DNA from: Neltuma alba
Lineage: Eukaryota > Streptophyta > Magnoliopsida > Fabales > Fabaceae
Reading direction: 5' to 3'
Assembly: GCF_004799145.2 (NCBI RefSeq)
Contig: NW_021635203.1
Coordinates: 620,001 to 684,000 of the forward strand
DNA: 64,000 nt
Position 1 is the first letter of the stretch, and each line of letters opens with the position of its first letter. Positions 1-10,999 of the stretch are shown here, one piece after another. The notes under the pieces are model-generated. The model saw only the letters and a list, made by a program, of their open reading frames with translations, was not told where the DNA came from and ran no database searches. A program made the translations under genes and the position numbers.

Positions 1-1664
1 GCACTTGCTTGAATTCTCTCAAGAGGCCTAAACATTTGCTTGTCATTACATAGTTTCTTTAATAATTTAAAGTATTTAGGGTTTTCTCTTAAGAATTGAA
101 TTATGGGCATATTAATTTCTAGCTTATTAAAAAGAGTGTAAGCATCAGTGGCAAGCTCAGCATCAAACTTTTTCTTTCCAGAGAAATAAGCTTTAGGGAA
201 AGGGAGATCTTTAGCATTACCTCCTTACCTGAAGGCTTAGAGGCTCCTTGCATGCTCGTCTCTACTTTGTCCTCTTTCTGCTTGCCTTTGTAAGCTAAGC
301 TCTCCACAATATTTTCATCTTCTGTCACAGCTTCTTAAATTACTTGGTCATGTGCTTGAGTTGGCTTCTCTTCTGGACTAGTTTGTGCTCTTACTGTCTT
401 CATGAGCTTTTCTTCTTATGAGATTCTGACTTACCAAGTCTCATTGGGGAAAGTAGAGGGCTTACTACATCTTGATCACTTTTAGCCCTATTGGTTCTTT
501 CACCTTCAAAATAAACCTTCCTGCCACTTCTTAGGGTAATTGCATTGAGGCCTTTTGGGTTGATCACTGTATTGGAGGGAATGCTTCTTCCACTCTTGGC
601 TTGTATGTCATTGACCATGTTAGATAGTTGGATTAAATGACTAGTGATATCGGTGTTCTTCAAGGTAATCTCCTCCAATTTCTTGTGCACATCTGAGTTA
701 TCTTTCTACATCCCTTATAAGATGGTGGTTATAGAGATGAACTTATCATCACTCTCCTTTATTTGCCCCTCTATGTTTGTCATTTGAGCGGCCATGCTCT
801 TCAAGAGTTGAGAGGTGTCATCCCCTTTCGGTGGTTGAGATACGATGGCCTATTATGGGGTTGTAACTACCGCTTTTGAAGGATCTTGAAAATTGCTTGA
901 GGAAGCTCCAGTATTGTGAAACTGATTGCTTTGGAACTGATTTGGTCTATTTGCTCCTTCTCCCCATTTAAAGTTTGGGTAGTCTCTCCAACCGGGATTG
1001 TAGGTATTTGAGTAGGGGTCCCTTTTCTGATATTGCCCCTCTCTACCTTGGTACATTGCATTAACTTCTTTAACCGGCCCAAGGCAATTTGGTATAGTGT
1101 GTATCAGAGAGTCACAAACCCTACAACTTGTAGCCATTAAAGCAAGAGATTGTGGCTTGTTAGAGCAGAGACTTTTAGCTGTATTTGCAAGCTTAGACAT
1201 GTCTTGAGCTAGCTTGACCAAAAGTGGATCCCTTTTAGCTTTGTGATCCCTTGGATCCCTTGAGCCTACATGTTGTCGGTTGAGAGCAAAAGTTCTTATT
1301 AACTCTCATGCAGCTCATGGTTCCATATTCTCCACGGATCCATTTGCAGCAGTATCCAAGACTTGGGCATCATAGGGCACCAATCCATTATAGAAATACT
1401 GTTCAAGTGCTCCTCAAGGATTTGATGATTGAGGTACTAGGTAAACATTGCTTGAAATCGGCTCTAGAATTCGAAGAATGACTCTAATGGTTCTTGCTTA
1501 GCTGTAAAAATTTCCTTTCAGGCAGCTGAGATCTTAATGGAGGGGAAATACTTGTTCAAAAATACTTTCTTCAAACTAGTCCATGACTTATAAGCATTGT
1601 CCACATAGAGCGGTAGGTTTATGTACCATTCTTTTCACTTTTGCCTCTAAGGACAGGTGAAACA
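1..1664 (-). pseudogene. Athila-type Ty3/gypsy gag fragment
   Basis: Read right to left this is a retrotransposon capsid (gag) gene. The N-terminal part near 1500-1640 reads EWYINLPLYVDNAYKSW followed by LNKYFPSIKI, the conserved gag core. The middle (853-1221) carries YNPGWRDYPNFKWG, and 400-690 carries NPKGLNAITLRSGR, both hallmarks of Athila/Tat-lineage gag-protease polyproteins. A degenerate CxxC-type motif (CRVCDSLIHTIPNC) stands where the zinc knuckle is expected. Several stops and frame changes (for example near 1250-1300, 1510 and 850) break it. The gene runs off the window at position 1, and its 5' part is cut off by the LTR that starts at 1665. Lineage assignment is from remembered motifs; function is inferred from the family. 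Confidence 0.8.
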
Positions 1665-4600
1665 TGTAACATCCCAAATTTTGGCTCATAGATACAAGTA
1701 ATAGCACAAGGAAAGGATGACTACTTAGTCCAATCTAACGAAAGCCCTGGAGATCCCTTATAAGGAAAAAGAGATTTTCCAAGGGCAAATGTGTAAAACA
1801 ATAGAGTTCAGGAACTAAAGAATGATGAACTGGAAACAACTAAGGGCCAGAGGTTATGCCAGAAACTTGCAAGAGATGGTTCCGAAGGTTAGGCTTAAAG
1901 GAGGGACTAAATTGCAAAGAAAAGATTCCTAGGCCAAGTAGGGACCTAATTGTAAATAATAAAAGTTCTGGTCATCCAATGCTCAGAGTTAGCAAAAAGG
2001 GCCCAAATGACTTAGAAAAATTCCAGAAAAATAGAAATAGGATCCCAGAGCTGATATAAGGCTAGAAATGACAAAAATGCCCTGAAGTCATTCCAGGGTT
2101 TTGATCAATTTGAGATAGTAACTTAAATTGAATTATTTAAGCTATGAGATGGCCTCAAATAATCAGGAAAAACTGGGGAATAGTAGTTGAGGAATTTACA
2201 CAGATTGTAAAATTAATTCCGTTCCTAGAAACTAACGAGGTTAGCTTTAATTAAATTTAAAGCCTATTTATACCCTATCCGGGGAAAGTCAAAATAGCCG
2301 TCTAAGGTTTGACTTTTGGCTTAAGAAAAATTAGAGGAAATCCCTGTGATAGAAGGGAGAGAATGAAACCCAGAGACAGATCGATAGAGTTATGAGCCAG
2401 TAGAAAAGAATTCGGCAAAATCGACTCTGATTTAATATTATTCAATTAATTAAGTCACTAGGGAGAGAGGGATGGTATATTCCTTTCTCTATAAGTATCC
2501 CATGAGAAGATTAAATTAAGAGTCAATGAAAGGTACATTGGCAATGCTCAGAAATCCATAAGGGAGCTGGACTGACAATGTCGGGTCCCTCAAGGGTCAA
2601 AATGGGAAATTTATGAAAAATTCTCAAAAATTTTCCAAAAATGAAAAAAGGATAAATTAGGGGTTTTTAAGTCATATATGATGTTTTGGGAGTGAAAATT
2701 GCCCAAATTAAATTATTGCGACATTTCCCAAAAATAGTGATTTTTGAAGAAAATAGTGAAAATTGAGAAAATATAATTATTTTAATTATATAAGGGCCTC
2801 AATAATTCAAGGAAAAATATGAGTAAGTTCCTTGGGAATATATGTGAATTTATAAAATTGTTTACAAGCATTGGAAATGAAGGAAATAATTGATGGGGAA
2901 TTTACTTCTGAAATTTTATCGGTAAAAGCCCGATTTCGGAGAAAAATGTGAAATAAATAGTTAGAGGTTATGAAAAATCCCCAAACTTTCCAGATCATAC
3001 TTTTATATTAAATTTGTATTTTTCATGGAAAGAAATGAATTTTCAGAGGCTCCGACCTATTTTTCCTAATAAAGGCCTAAAAGGAGCAAATCGGGTAAAG
3101 GATTACGGTTGGGATTGAACTACATTAATCCCATTGCTTCCTAACCAGATTTGGGGCACTCAGTTAGCCCAAAGAATCAGAGGATTTCGTGCTCCCTAAG
3201 CCCATGCACATGGTCAAGTTGGTTTGGATAAGGTTTAACCATGACTTTGCAAAATATCTCAAGTAAGCTTGTGAAATAAGCTTGCATATGTGCCTGATTG
3301 TTTCCCTTCCACTTGGTTCGAAATTTTGAAGATATTTTGGGCAGGAAAATGCTGATTAATAGGAGAGAGAGAAGGCAGCACATGTGGCAAATTTCTTGGA
3401 GAAGAAACAAAGATCAATGGCTAGGATTAAATCAGAATCGACGGCCAGGATTTGTTCTAGCTTTCTATAAATACCCCTCCCCACCCCCCTATTTCGTCCA
3501 AGCACCTTGAACCTATGGGGAGGCTCTTGCAAAATGGTGTCTAGAGAGAGAAATAAGAGGGAGAAAGAAAGGCCAAGTGATCCCAAGCCAGATCAAGCTC
3601 TAAAACAAGGTACGAGTGCTGTTTTTGATGTCGTTTCTACCTCCCTTGTTATTTTTAAGCCTGGTGGTTGGTTTGATTGGATTTTTGATGATTGAAATCC
3701 TATGGGCAGGTGCTGCACGAAATTTATTCGAATAGAAGAAGATGATATGGATGTTAAAAGTATGTTTAAAGGCTTGGAAACAACAAGAATCAAGTGGTTC
3801 TGTGTTGATTTTGCAAGAAATCCAACTTTCCCTTAGTTTGTGATTCTGCTCAGCTTTGACTGCTCTGAATGGTTAGGATTGAATTTTGATTGTTTTGAGC
3901 TTGAAAATGGATTCTACATGCAAAATTATGTGGGGATAGTATGTGGAAATAATTTTAGGAAGGTTGGAATTGGAACACAAAAGTTAGAATAACATATGAC
4001 ATGCTTTGCGTGTTTAACATTGTAATTATGGTTATTTGCTTTTAAGATTTCCAGGAAATCTCACCCTTCTTTATGTTTAAATTAATACCATTTAGACGCT
4101 GCAAGCATTCAAGAAAAGGGCAAGGAAGTGGCCCTAGCATGAGGAATGATTTTGATGTGTGTATACGAACTTATGATTAATGTGTTACAATATTGGAATA
4201 ACTATATCTTTGGATGGCTTGATGACTAGTTGATGATATGTAACATAAGTGAAGAATATTTTTTAATGGTGTGAAATTATGGTTGAAGCATGCCTTTGAT
4301 TACTATGGTATAATTATTCAAAGATTGACATATAAGAGGGATGAGTTTGATCTTAAATGAGCTAATATTAGAATCCACATGATTTTGGACAAACAGAGGA
4401 GTTTGATCATGAAACTTGGTAGATCAATAGATCTCATTTTTAGCTTTAACTGAGTTGTAATTTATTAATATTGCAGTTTTTTACAAAAGGTTATGCCTAC
4501 CCAAAGTTAGACATAAATTCTAGAAATTAAAAAATTCACCATATAAACAGTGCACATTAACATAAAACCTAGCCACACAGGAGATAGATTAACAACCGGG

Positions 4601-4760
4601 AGTTATTTTTTCCTTAAATATCTTTCTGAAAGCTTCAAATAGAACTTAGAACTACCTTATTTTGATTTTTCTAGAATTAGTTATGATTTTTTAAAGTTGG
4701 ACTAATTTTTAGGGTTACAATAAATAGTAACCCCCAAAGGATTATTTTAAAATAGTTTCC
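1665..4760 (+). mobile_element. LTR of a plus-strand Ty3/gypsy element, 3' end missing
   Basis: It begins TGTAACATCCCAAATTTTGG, the LTR start shared by several families in this window, and cuts into the Athila gag. The stretch 2540-4750 matches the B-family LTR seen inverted at 20126-22191, 52323-52942 and 58071-61668, and plus at 50467-50967. The first 870 bp look more like the D family (11000-14381), so this may be a composite of two LTRs. A TATA box lies at 3467 and a splice-donor-like AAG|GTACG at 3610. The expected LTR end (AAGGTGTGACA) and primer-binding site are absent; sequence passes into the gag leader near 4760, so a small deletion removed that junction. Confidence 0.7.
3467..3474 (+). 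promoter_or_regulatory. LTR TATA box
   Basis: TATAAATA followed by a C-rich stretch, in the middle of the LTR. Equivalent boxes sit in the other LTR families of the window, so this is the likely RNA polymerase II promoter core of the element. Confidence 0.6.
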
Positions 4761-4926
4761 TTTTCAGTTATAAGGAGTTAGTTTAATGATTGTATAGTTA
4801 TGTGATGTTTGGTTGTGACTAATCTTTTTAGCTATGCTGCTATAAATATATACATATGAATGGAATATAAAAGTACATATGTATATAATGGCTCTATTCC
4901 TTTTATAGTTAAGAAGATAATCAACG

Positions 4927-5803
4927 ATGGTTAGAACAAGATGAATCACTCAAGCAGGGGAAGCACATGAAAGACCCCCTATTGACCCTATTCAAATCAT
5001 AATGACTAGGTTAGATGAGTAACAACAAATGATACAAGAGATACGAGCTTCACAGGCTTGATAGGAACAGGAGAGGGATGCTACAATAGTTGGAAGAGGA
5101 GCAAGCTTAACTTGGAATATTAGGCAGAGAGGAAACCCATATGGCTATATACAAGTTAGAAGAAAAAGCTAATAGGTGGTGGAGAAACACGAATATAGTC
5201 CTCCAGGTTAATGAAACACCCATTATTTGGGAGGTGTTTAAGGATTAGTTCTACCTTAAGTATTTTTCACGATTGATAAGGAACGAGAAAGAGGTAGAAT
5301 TCCTTACTGTGAGGTAAGTGGAAAATAAATCCTTTGATGAGTATCAGGCAAGGTACATTAAACTATCCCCATATTTCATCTACCTGCAACACATAAATGA
5401 TGAGCAATGGTTCATAAAGAAGATAATTAGGGGCCTGAAACCATAGTTCAGAGAAAAGGTAGTCCTGAGATAGATTAAAGTATTTAATAAGGTAGTGAAA
5501 ACCTATCAGATCACTGAGAGTAGTCAGAACCACTATAGTTAAACTAAGGCAACTCCAAGGACCGAGAGACCTTCTGCAAGAATAATATGAGAAGGAACTT
5601 CCTACAATAATAGTAGACAGAGGAGAAAGCTTAACTTGAGTAGAAAGCCTAGGAAAGGGAACCGTCTAGGAGGACTTGACACTTTTAGATAGGCCAAGAA
5701 TTGTAAAAACTGTAGTAGAAATCACAGTGATTGGCCATGCATGATGGGTTAGAACCTGTGCTACTAATGTGGGAAAACATGCTCTAATTAATTGCTCTCA
5801 CAA
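4927..5803 (+). pseudogene. Ty3/gypsy gag, broken
   Basis: The ATG at 4927 opens MVRTR followed at once by a stop. Further on, conserved gag core features are legible across frames: WWRNTN near 5170, IIWEVFKD with KYF near 5225-5260, EFLTVR near 5300, and SFDEYQARYIKLS near 5330-5370. A CCHC-like zinc knuckle, CKNCSRNHSDWPCM, lies near 5705-5750 and a second CGKT remnant follows it. More than ten stops make it non-functional. The gene is cut at 5804 by a CACTA-like element. The protease and first part of RT that should follow are missing, so about 1 kb was lost here. By homology it belongs to the RT block at 7238-10999. Confidence 0.75.
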
Positions 5804-7237
5804 CACTAAAAAAAAAAAAATGCTTTTAGTGATAGAATTTAGCGACGGAGATGGATTAGCTACGGAATTTGTTCCGTTGCTAATTACCAATAGAAAATTT
5901 CGTCGCTAATTACCAATGGAAATTTTTCGTCGTGAACCCGATTTTTTTTTAAAAAATTAAAATGCCACGTGGCACCTCCACCAATCGCCACGTCATCACC
6001 GGTGACCACCTCTATATATGCTGCCATCTAACCTCTGCCTGTCACATCACATGTCACCTTGCCTGCCACGTGTCACCACCACATAATTCTCTCCTCAAAG
6101 TGACTTCTCTATGGCTCGAACTCAGGACCTCCTCTATGCAGGCGTGCAAGTTTACCAGTTGAGCTGCAATGAACTTGTTGACTTATTATATAAAATTAAA
6201 TATATATAATATTATTTTACACAAACAATTATATATACATATATATATTATTAAAAACTAAAAATATACTATATGATAATTTTTATCATAACTATTTTAA
6301 TGAAAAAATAATTTTTAAATATTTGTTTTACTATTTGTTTTATAAAGTTTTATTTTTTAGAAAAATATTTTAATATAATTTTAATTTCTAACGACACGAA
6401 TTTTGAATTTTAAATCACAAATAATTTTTTTATAAATATTTTTTAAATTTATTTTTTAATTAACATTGATAAGATATACAATTTAATTATATATGTATTA
6501 GATTACATTATATTATATTATCTATATGTGTTTTATATATTTGAAGAAAATCATTTAAAATTAGTCAAAAAATCTTGTTATTCAAAAAATAACTATTATA
6601 ATAAAATCTGATAAATTATTCTATATAAAAAATTAAATAATTTGAATAGATTATGATAAACAGTATTCTCCTACTTGTATATATATCCTATGTAATTTAT
6701 TTTCTTAAAATTCTTTGTATATACCATTTGTTTTTATATTGAAGACCAAAATCAATCTATATCATAGGTATTAATTATATCATGATTAAATTGTATTATT
6801 TAATGATTAAAATTCAAAATTCATTTCAATATTAGTCTGTGTTCATATAAATTTATTTTTTGGTTTTGAATTTCTATCATATATTATATATTTCAATATA
6901 TTGTACATATGATAAAATTATTTCTTTTTTATATCAGTTTGTATAAGAAAGTTATTAATATTCTTATTATATTTTTTAATTATTATTAATAATCAAGAGA
7001 AATTTATTTTAACAAAATATAAACAAATTTTCTAAGAAATTGTCTTTCTATTTTTAGTATATACATAATGATGACATGAATGATGACGATATCTTCATTA
7101 ACACCAACTCCACAAATATATCAATTTATTTTATAATTAAAAATGTTTTTAAATCATGATATTCTTAATTGTTATTATATAAATTTTTTGTAAGATTATA
7201 ATTTAAAATAATGAAATTTAAAATTAGTGACATAGTG
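5804..7237. mobile_element. CACTA-like non-autonomous element
   Basis: The left end is CACTA plus an A-run, then TTTTAGTGA and copies of TTAGCGACGGA / CCGTTGCTAATT / TTCGTCGCTAATT, typical of CACTA subterminal repeats. The right end reads TTAGTGACATAGTG, the complement of CACTATGTCACTAA. Inside is about 1.1 kb of very AT-rich DNA with no recognisable transposase. A GC-richer segment (5960-6165) contains a 66-codon open frame that I do not accept as a gene. The flanking 3-bp target sites differ (CAA and TAT), so the insertion is either old or coupled to a deletion in the host element. Confidence 0.55.
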
Positions 7238-7282
7238 TATCACCCCAGGTGGCTCCAATATTATTTGTTAAAAAGAAAGATG

Positions 7283-7287
7283 GGAGT
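7283..7287 (+). repeat. Target-site duplication of the C solo LTR (GGAGT/GGAGC)
   Basis: GGAGT precedes the LTR at 7283-7287 and GGAGC follows it at 9904-9908. Four of five bases match; the RT reading frame continues across the pair once the LTR is removed. Confidence 0.65.
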
Positions 7288-9903
7288 TGTCACACCTTAC
7301 TATCAAATCCACTGAGGGTTTAATTGAAACCATTTTAGACCATATTGGATGGCCTTGGGCTCAAAAATTTATGAAAAACGCTGATTTCCGGATTTTTACT
7401 GTTCATCGGGTAAAAATCCAGTTTTCTGGCCCAACTTCAAAAATTCATAACTTAATCTAAAAAAATTGAAATGAAGTGGTTAAAAATTCTATAAAAATAT
7501 ATTTGAATGCTTTTTCAAGGAAAAATAATCTTATGAACCAATTCCATTGGAAAAAGTTGTCAGGTTTTTGTGAAATTCACCTCTGTCCATTTGGCAAAAA
7601 TCCTTTTTTCAGATTCTGAATCTTAACTTTGAAAAATCATTAAAAATCGTGTAGTTGGCCATTTTTAACGTGCTACCCATCAATTTGAAGCCATGAAGTC
7701 AACTCTAAGCATAATAAATTTCATATAGAGATTCGTTCAGTAACTTAATAAAAAGTGGCTCTAAATTGACATCCTGCTTAGGGATTACAGCACCAACCAT
7801 AGATACTTATACATAACCAAATACAAATATTTTCTCATGGCTCATCACCATATTAATCCTTGGATTTGTAGCCTCCCTTTTGATGATTCAATCCCTAAAA
7901 TGTTAAGTTACATATAGGGGATGAGATTTCAATGAAATCCCAATAGCAAGATCAATCAACCAAAATATTAATATGCATCAATTACAAGCATTCCAACCTT
8001 TTGCTATTAATAGGGAACTACTTTACCTCATACATGTAGTACTCTAACATGCAATAGCCAAGGCACATAAAGCAAGGAGTATAGCTACACAATCATCATC
8101 ATCATCATCATTTAGTTCAACCATATAATAGCACATGAAATTGCATAGCAATCAATGCAACACTCAACATTAAGGTTAATTAAATCTTACTATCTTGATC
8201 CAATGCTCTTTGATTTTCTTGTTCTTCTTTCTTGCTTCCTCAAATGACAAACCCTAACATGGAAATCCATAAAAATGGCAGTAAGAATCATCAACCATTC
8301 CTCATAAAAATCAATAACATAATTCAAGGACAACCTTTGTCCCTTAAAGCATCCACCTTTGTTCTTTAATTTTAGAGTTTGTTTCCTTAAACCCTAAAAA
8401 TTCCCTCTTAACTCATCCCTACATGATTTTTCATGTAGATTCAAAATATATACTTGGATTTAAAAAAATAAAATTCCTTCTTTTAGTTTTGAATTGACCG
8501 AACCATTAGGGTTCAAAATCCAAAAATTGTAACTTTGATTCTATGGTTTCCAACACTTGTTCTTTAGGTTTATCCTACACCATTTTTTGTTTTGAACATC
8601 ATGGAAGCATCAAAAAATTGAAAAAATCATCCTAGGTTCTAGCTTTCTTCTTGGCCGAATAGCACCTCTTGAAAACCAACCAAGAAAGCTTCCAAAACAA
8701 CATCAAATCACTTGAAACTACCATGATTTAAAGTGTTCTAGCTAGTTTGAACAACAAAACTTCCCTCCCTTCTTTATATTTATTTCATCCAGCACAATAA
8801 AAGGGAAAGAACCAGAATTTTCAACCATAAAAAATAAGAGAATCAAGCAAGGAACAACATAGAATCAACTACCAACCTTAACTCCAAGCTTACTTGATCC
8901 AAGATGGTTGCTTTCTCCTTGTTTCCACTTCAAGCTCACTCCTTTCTCTCTTGATCTCTCCTTGGCCGAAACATAGATCTGAAAATGGGGGAGGAAGACC
9001 TCACTTAATGCTCCTAAAATATCTCATCTACCCACATGAATGAGATGCCAAGTGTCAAGTGCCTACTCCTTCTTGAATTTTCCCTCTTAATCATTTAACT
9101 CCAATTGTAATTAATTTTCAAAAGTCAAACTCTCCTCCACTTGAGGTGTGACACTTGGAAAGCTTAATTAATCTCTAATAAGTGCTTGACAAGTGGCAAC
9201 TTATGGGCCAAGCAAAGTGCAATACTTTGATTAACACTTTATCGGTGCACTTTTACTCGGGGCTTAACTTCTTCTCTATAATTACAGTGCTCTAACCTCT
9301 ATAATTATTTTCTATCAGATCCATAAATTATTCTCCTCATTTTTATCTTCCCAAATTGCCCTCTTCGTCTCAGATTTAATTTCCTAATAATTAAATAAAA
9401 AGGAAAACTAATTTCCTTCTCTTTAGTGATTTTTCCACTTTTCAAAGGAATTGGGAAAAATCTTGGATAGTTGAGGGTCTTCTTTTAATTCCATAATCTC
9501 TTATAATTTCTTGGGATATCATAGGAATTTTTGTGGGATTTTATCTTTCTTAAAAATATTTATTTGGAATTTTCCAAATAAAAGGCCTTAAACTAGCTTA
9601 AATCGCCCTTAAATTCCTTTGTAATTTCTCTAAGGGCAATTTGGTCATAAAACTAATTTTATAATCCCATATAATTCTCAAAGGATATCATCCTTATTTT
9701 TTCTTAATTTTTTGAGGCTTGGAAATATTTTTCCATAATCATTCTTGACCAATTTTCCTTAATTAGTCAAACTTTTCATAATTGGCTTGGAAAATTATAA
9801 TAATTACTTTCCATCAAAATTCTTCTATTTCTTCTTGTCATTTTTGACCCTTAATTATTTAGGAATATCCCTATTCCTAAATGCCATATTACTGGATGTG
9901 ACA
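7288..9903 (-). mobile_element. Solo LTR, family C, inverted
   Basis: A 2616-bp unit starts TGTCACACCTT and ends GGATGTGACA on the plus strand, so the LTR reads right to left from TGTCACATCC to AAGGTGTGACA. It interrupts the RT core of the surrounding gypsy gene with a near-perfect 5-bp duplication. No internal domain is present, so it is a solo LTR left by recombination between two LTRs. The same family appears in plus orientation at 30697-33648 and as a 100-bp fragment at 38891-38990. No gene is seen inside it. Confidence 0.85.
8091..8112 (+). repeat. (ATC)n microsatellite
   Basis: About seven tandem ATC units inside the C solo LTR. Confidence 0.8.
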
Positions 9904-10999
9904 GGAGCCTAAAATTATGTATAGATTATCGGGAGCTGAATAAAGTAATCATAAAGAATAAGTATTCTCTTCCCCGAATTGATGATTTGTTGGATCAGTT
10001 CGCTAGTGCTATTGTGTTTTCTAAAATTGACCTAAGATCAGGCTATCACTAGTTAAGAATTAAAGTAAAAGATATTCTAAAAACTGCATTGAGGACTTTC
10101 TACGGATATTATAAATTCCTAGTAATGCCTTTCAGATTAGCAAATGCGCCTATGATATTCATGGACTTTATGAATCAAATTTTTTGATCGTATTTGGACT
10201 GGTTTGTTGTAGTCTTTATTGATGATATTTTGGTTTATTCTAAACCCCTAGAAGAACTTGAGTAACATTTAAAGGTGGTGTTAAATACATTGAAAAAAAA
10301 TGGCTATATGCCAAAATCAGTAAATGTGAGTTCTGGCTAGATGAAGTGAAATTTTTGGGTTATGTAATTACTTGAAATGGAGTGGCTGTAGATCCTAGTA
10401 AAGTAGAAGTAGTGTTAAACTAGGAGCAATCTAAGACAATGACCGAAATTAGAAGTTTCTTATGCTTGGTAGGGTACTACGGACGATTTATCTGAGACTT
10501 TTCTAGAATTGCCCATTTGCTGACTAGGAAGAACAAATTGTTTGTGTGAAATGAGAAATATGAGGTGAGCTTCCAAGAGTTAAAATGAAAACTAACCTCC
10601 ACTCCCGTGCAAATCATTCTTGATCCAATACTACCTTATACAATGTACACAGATACAAGTAAGCAGGGATTGAGATGTGTGTTGATGCAGTAAGGGAGAG
10701 CAGTTGCTTATGCCTCATATCAGCTAAAATCGTATGAAGAAAAGCACCCTACACATGACCTAGAGTTGGCACCGATAGTATATACCTTGAAGATTTAGAG
10801 GCATTATCTATATAAGATAACTATTGAATTGTATCATGATCATAAAAATCTTAAGTACCTATAACATCAGAAAGAGCTAAACATGAGATAGAGAAGATAG
10901 ATAGAGCTACTTAAAGACTACAACCACTAAATAAAGTATCACCCAAGAAAAGCTAATGTGGTGGTTGACGCACTCAGCAAAAAAAGTGATGGAAGTTGC

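Larger units (their letters stand above)
7238..10999 (+). pseudogene. Ty3/gypsy reverse transcriptase-RNase H, split by a solo LTR
   Basis: Two pieces of one gene, 7238-7287 and 9904-10999, are separated by the inverted solo LTR at 7288-9903. The first piece encodes VAPILFVKKKDGS. The second resumes with LCIDYRELNKV, IDLRSGYH, FLVMPF and the intact catalytic FIDDILVYSK near 10205-10245. RNase H traces follow (RKANVVVDALSKK near 10945-10985). Numerous stops and frameshifts follow the RT core, so it is dead. Integrase is absent: the LTR starting at 11000 cuts in just after RNase H. The domain order and motifs are those of chromovirus-type pol genes. Confidence 0.85.

Noticed and set aside
5962..6162. 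66-codon GC-richer frame as a captured host exon
   Set aside because: It lies in the GC-rich subterminal part of a CACTA-like element, has no homology I recognise and no intron signals.
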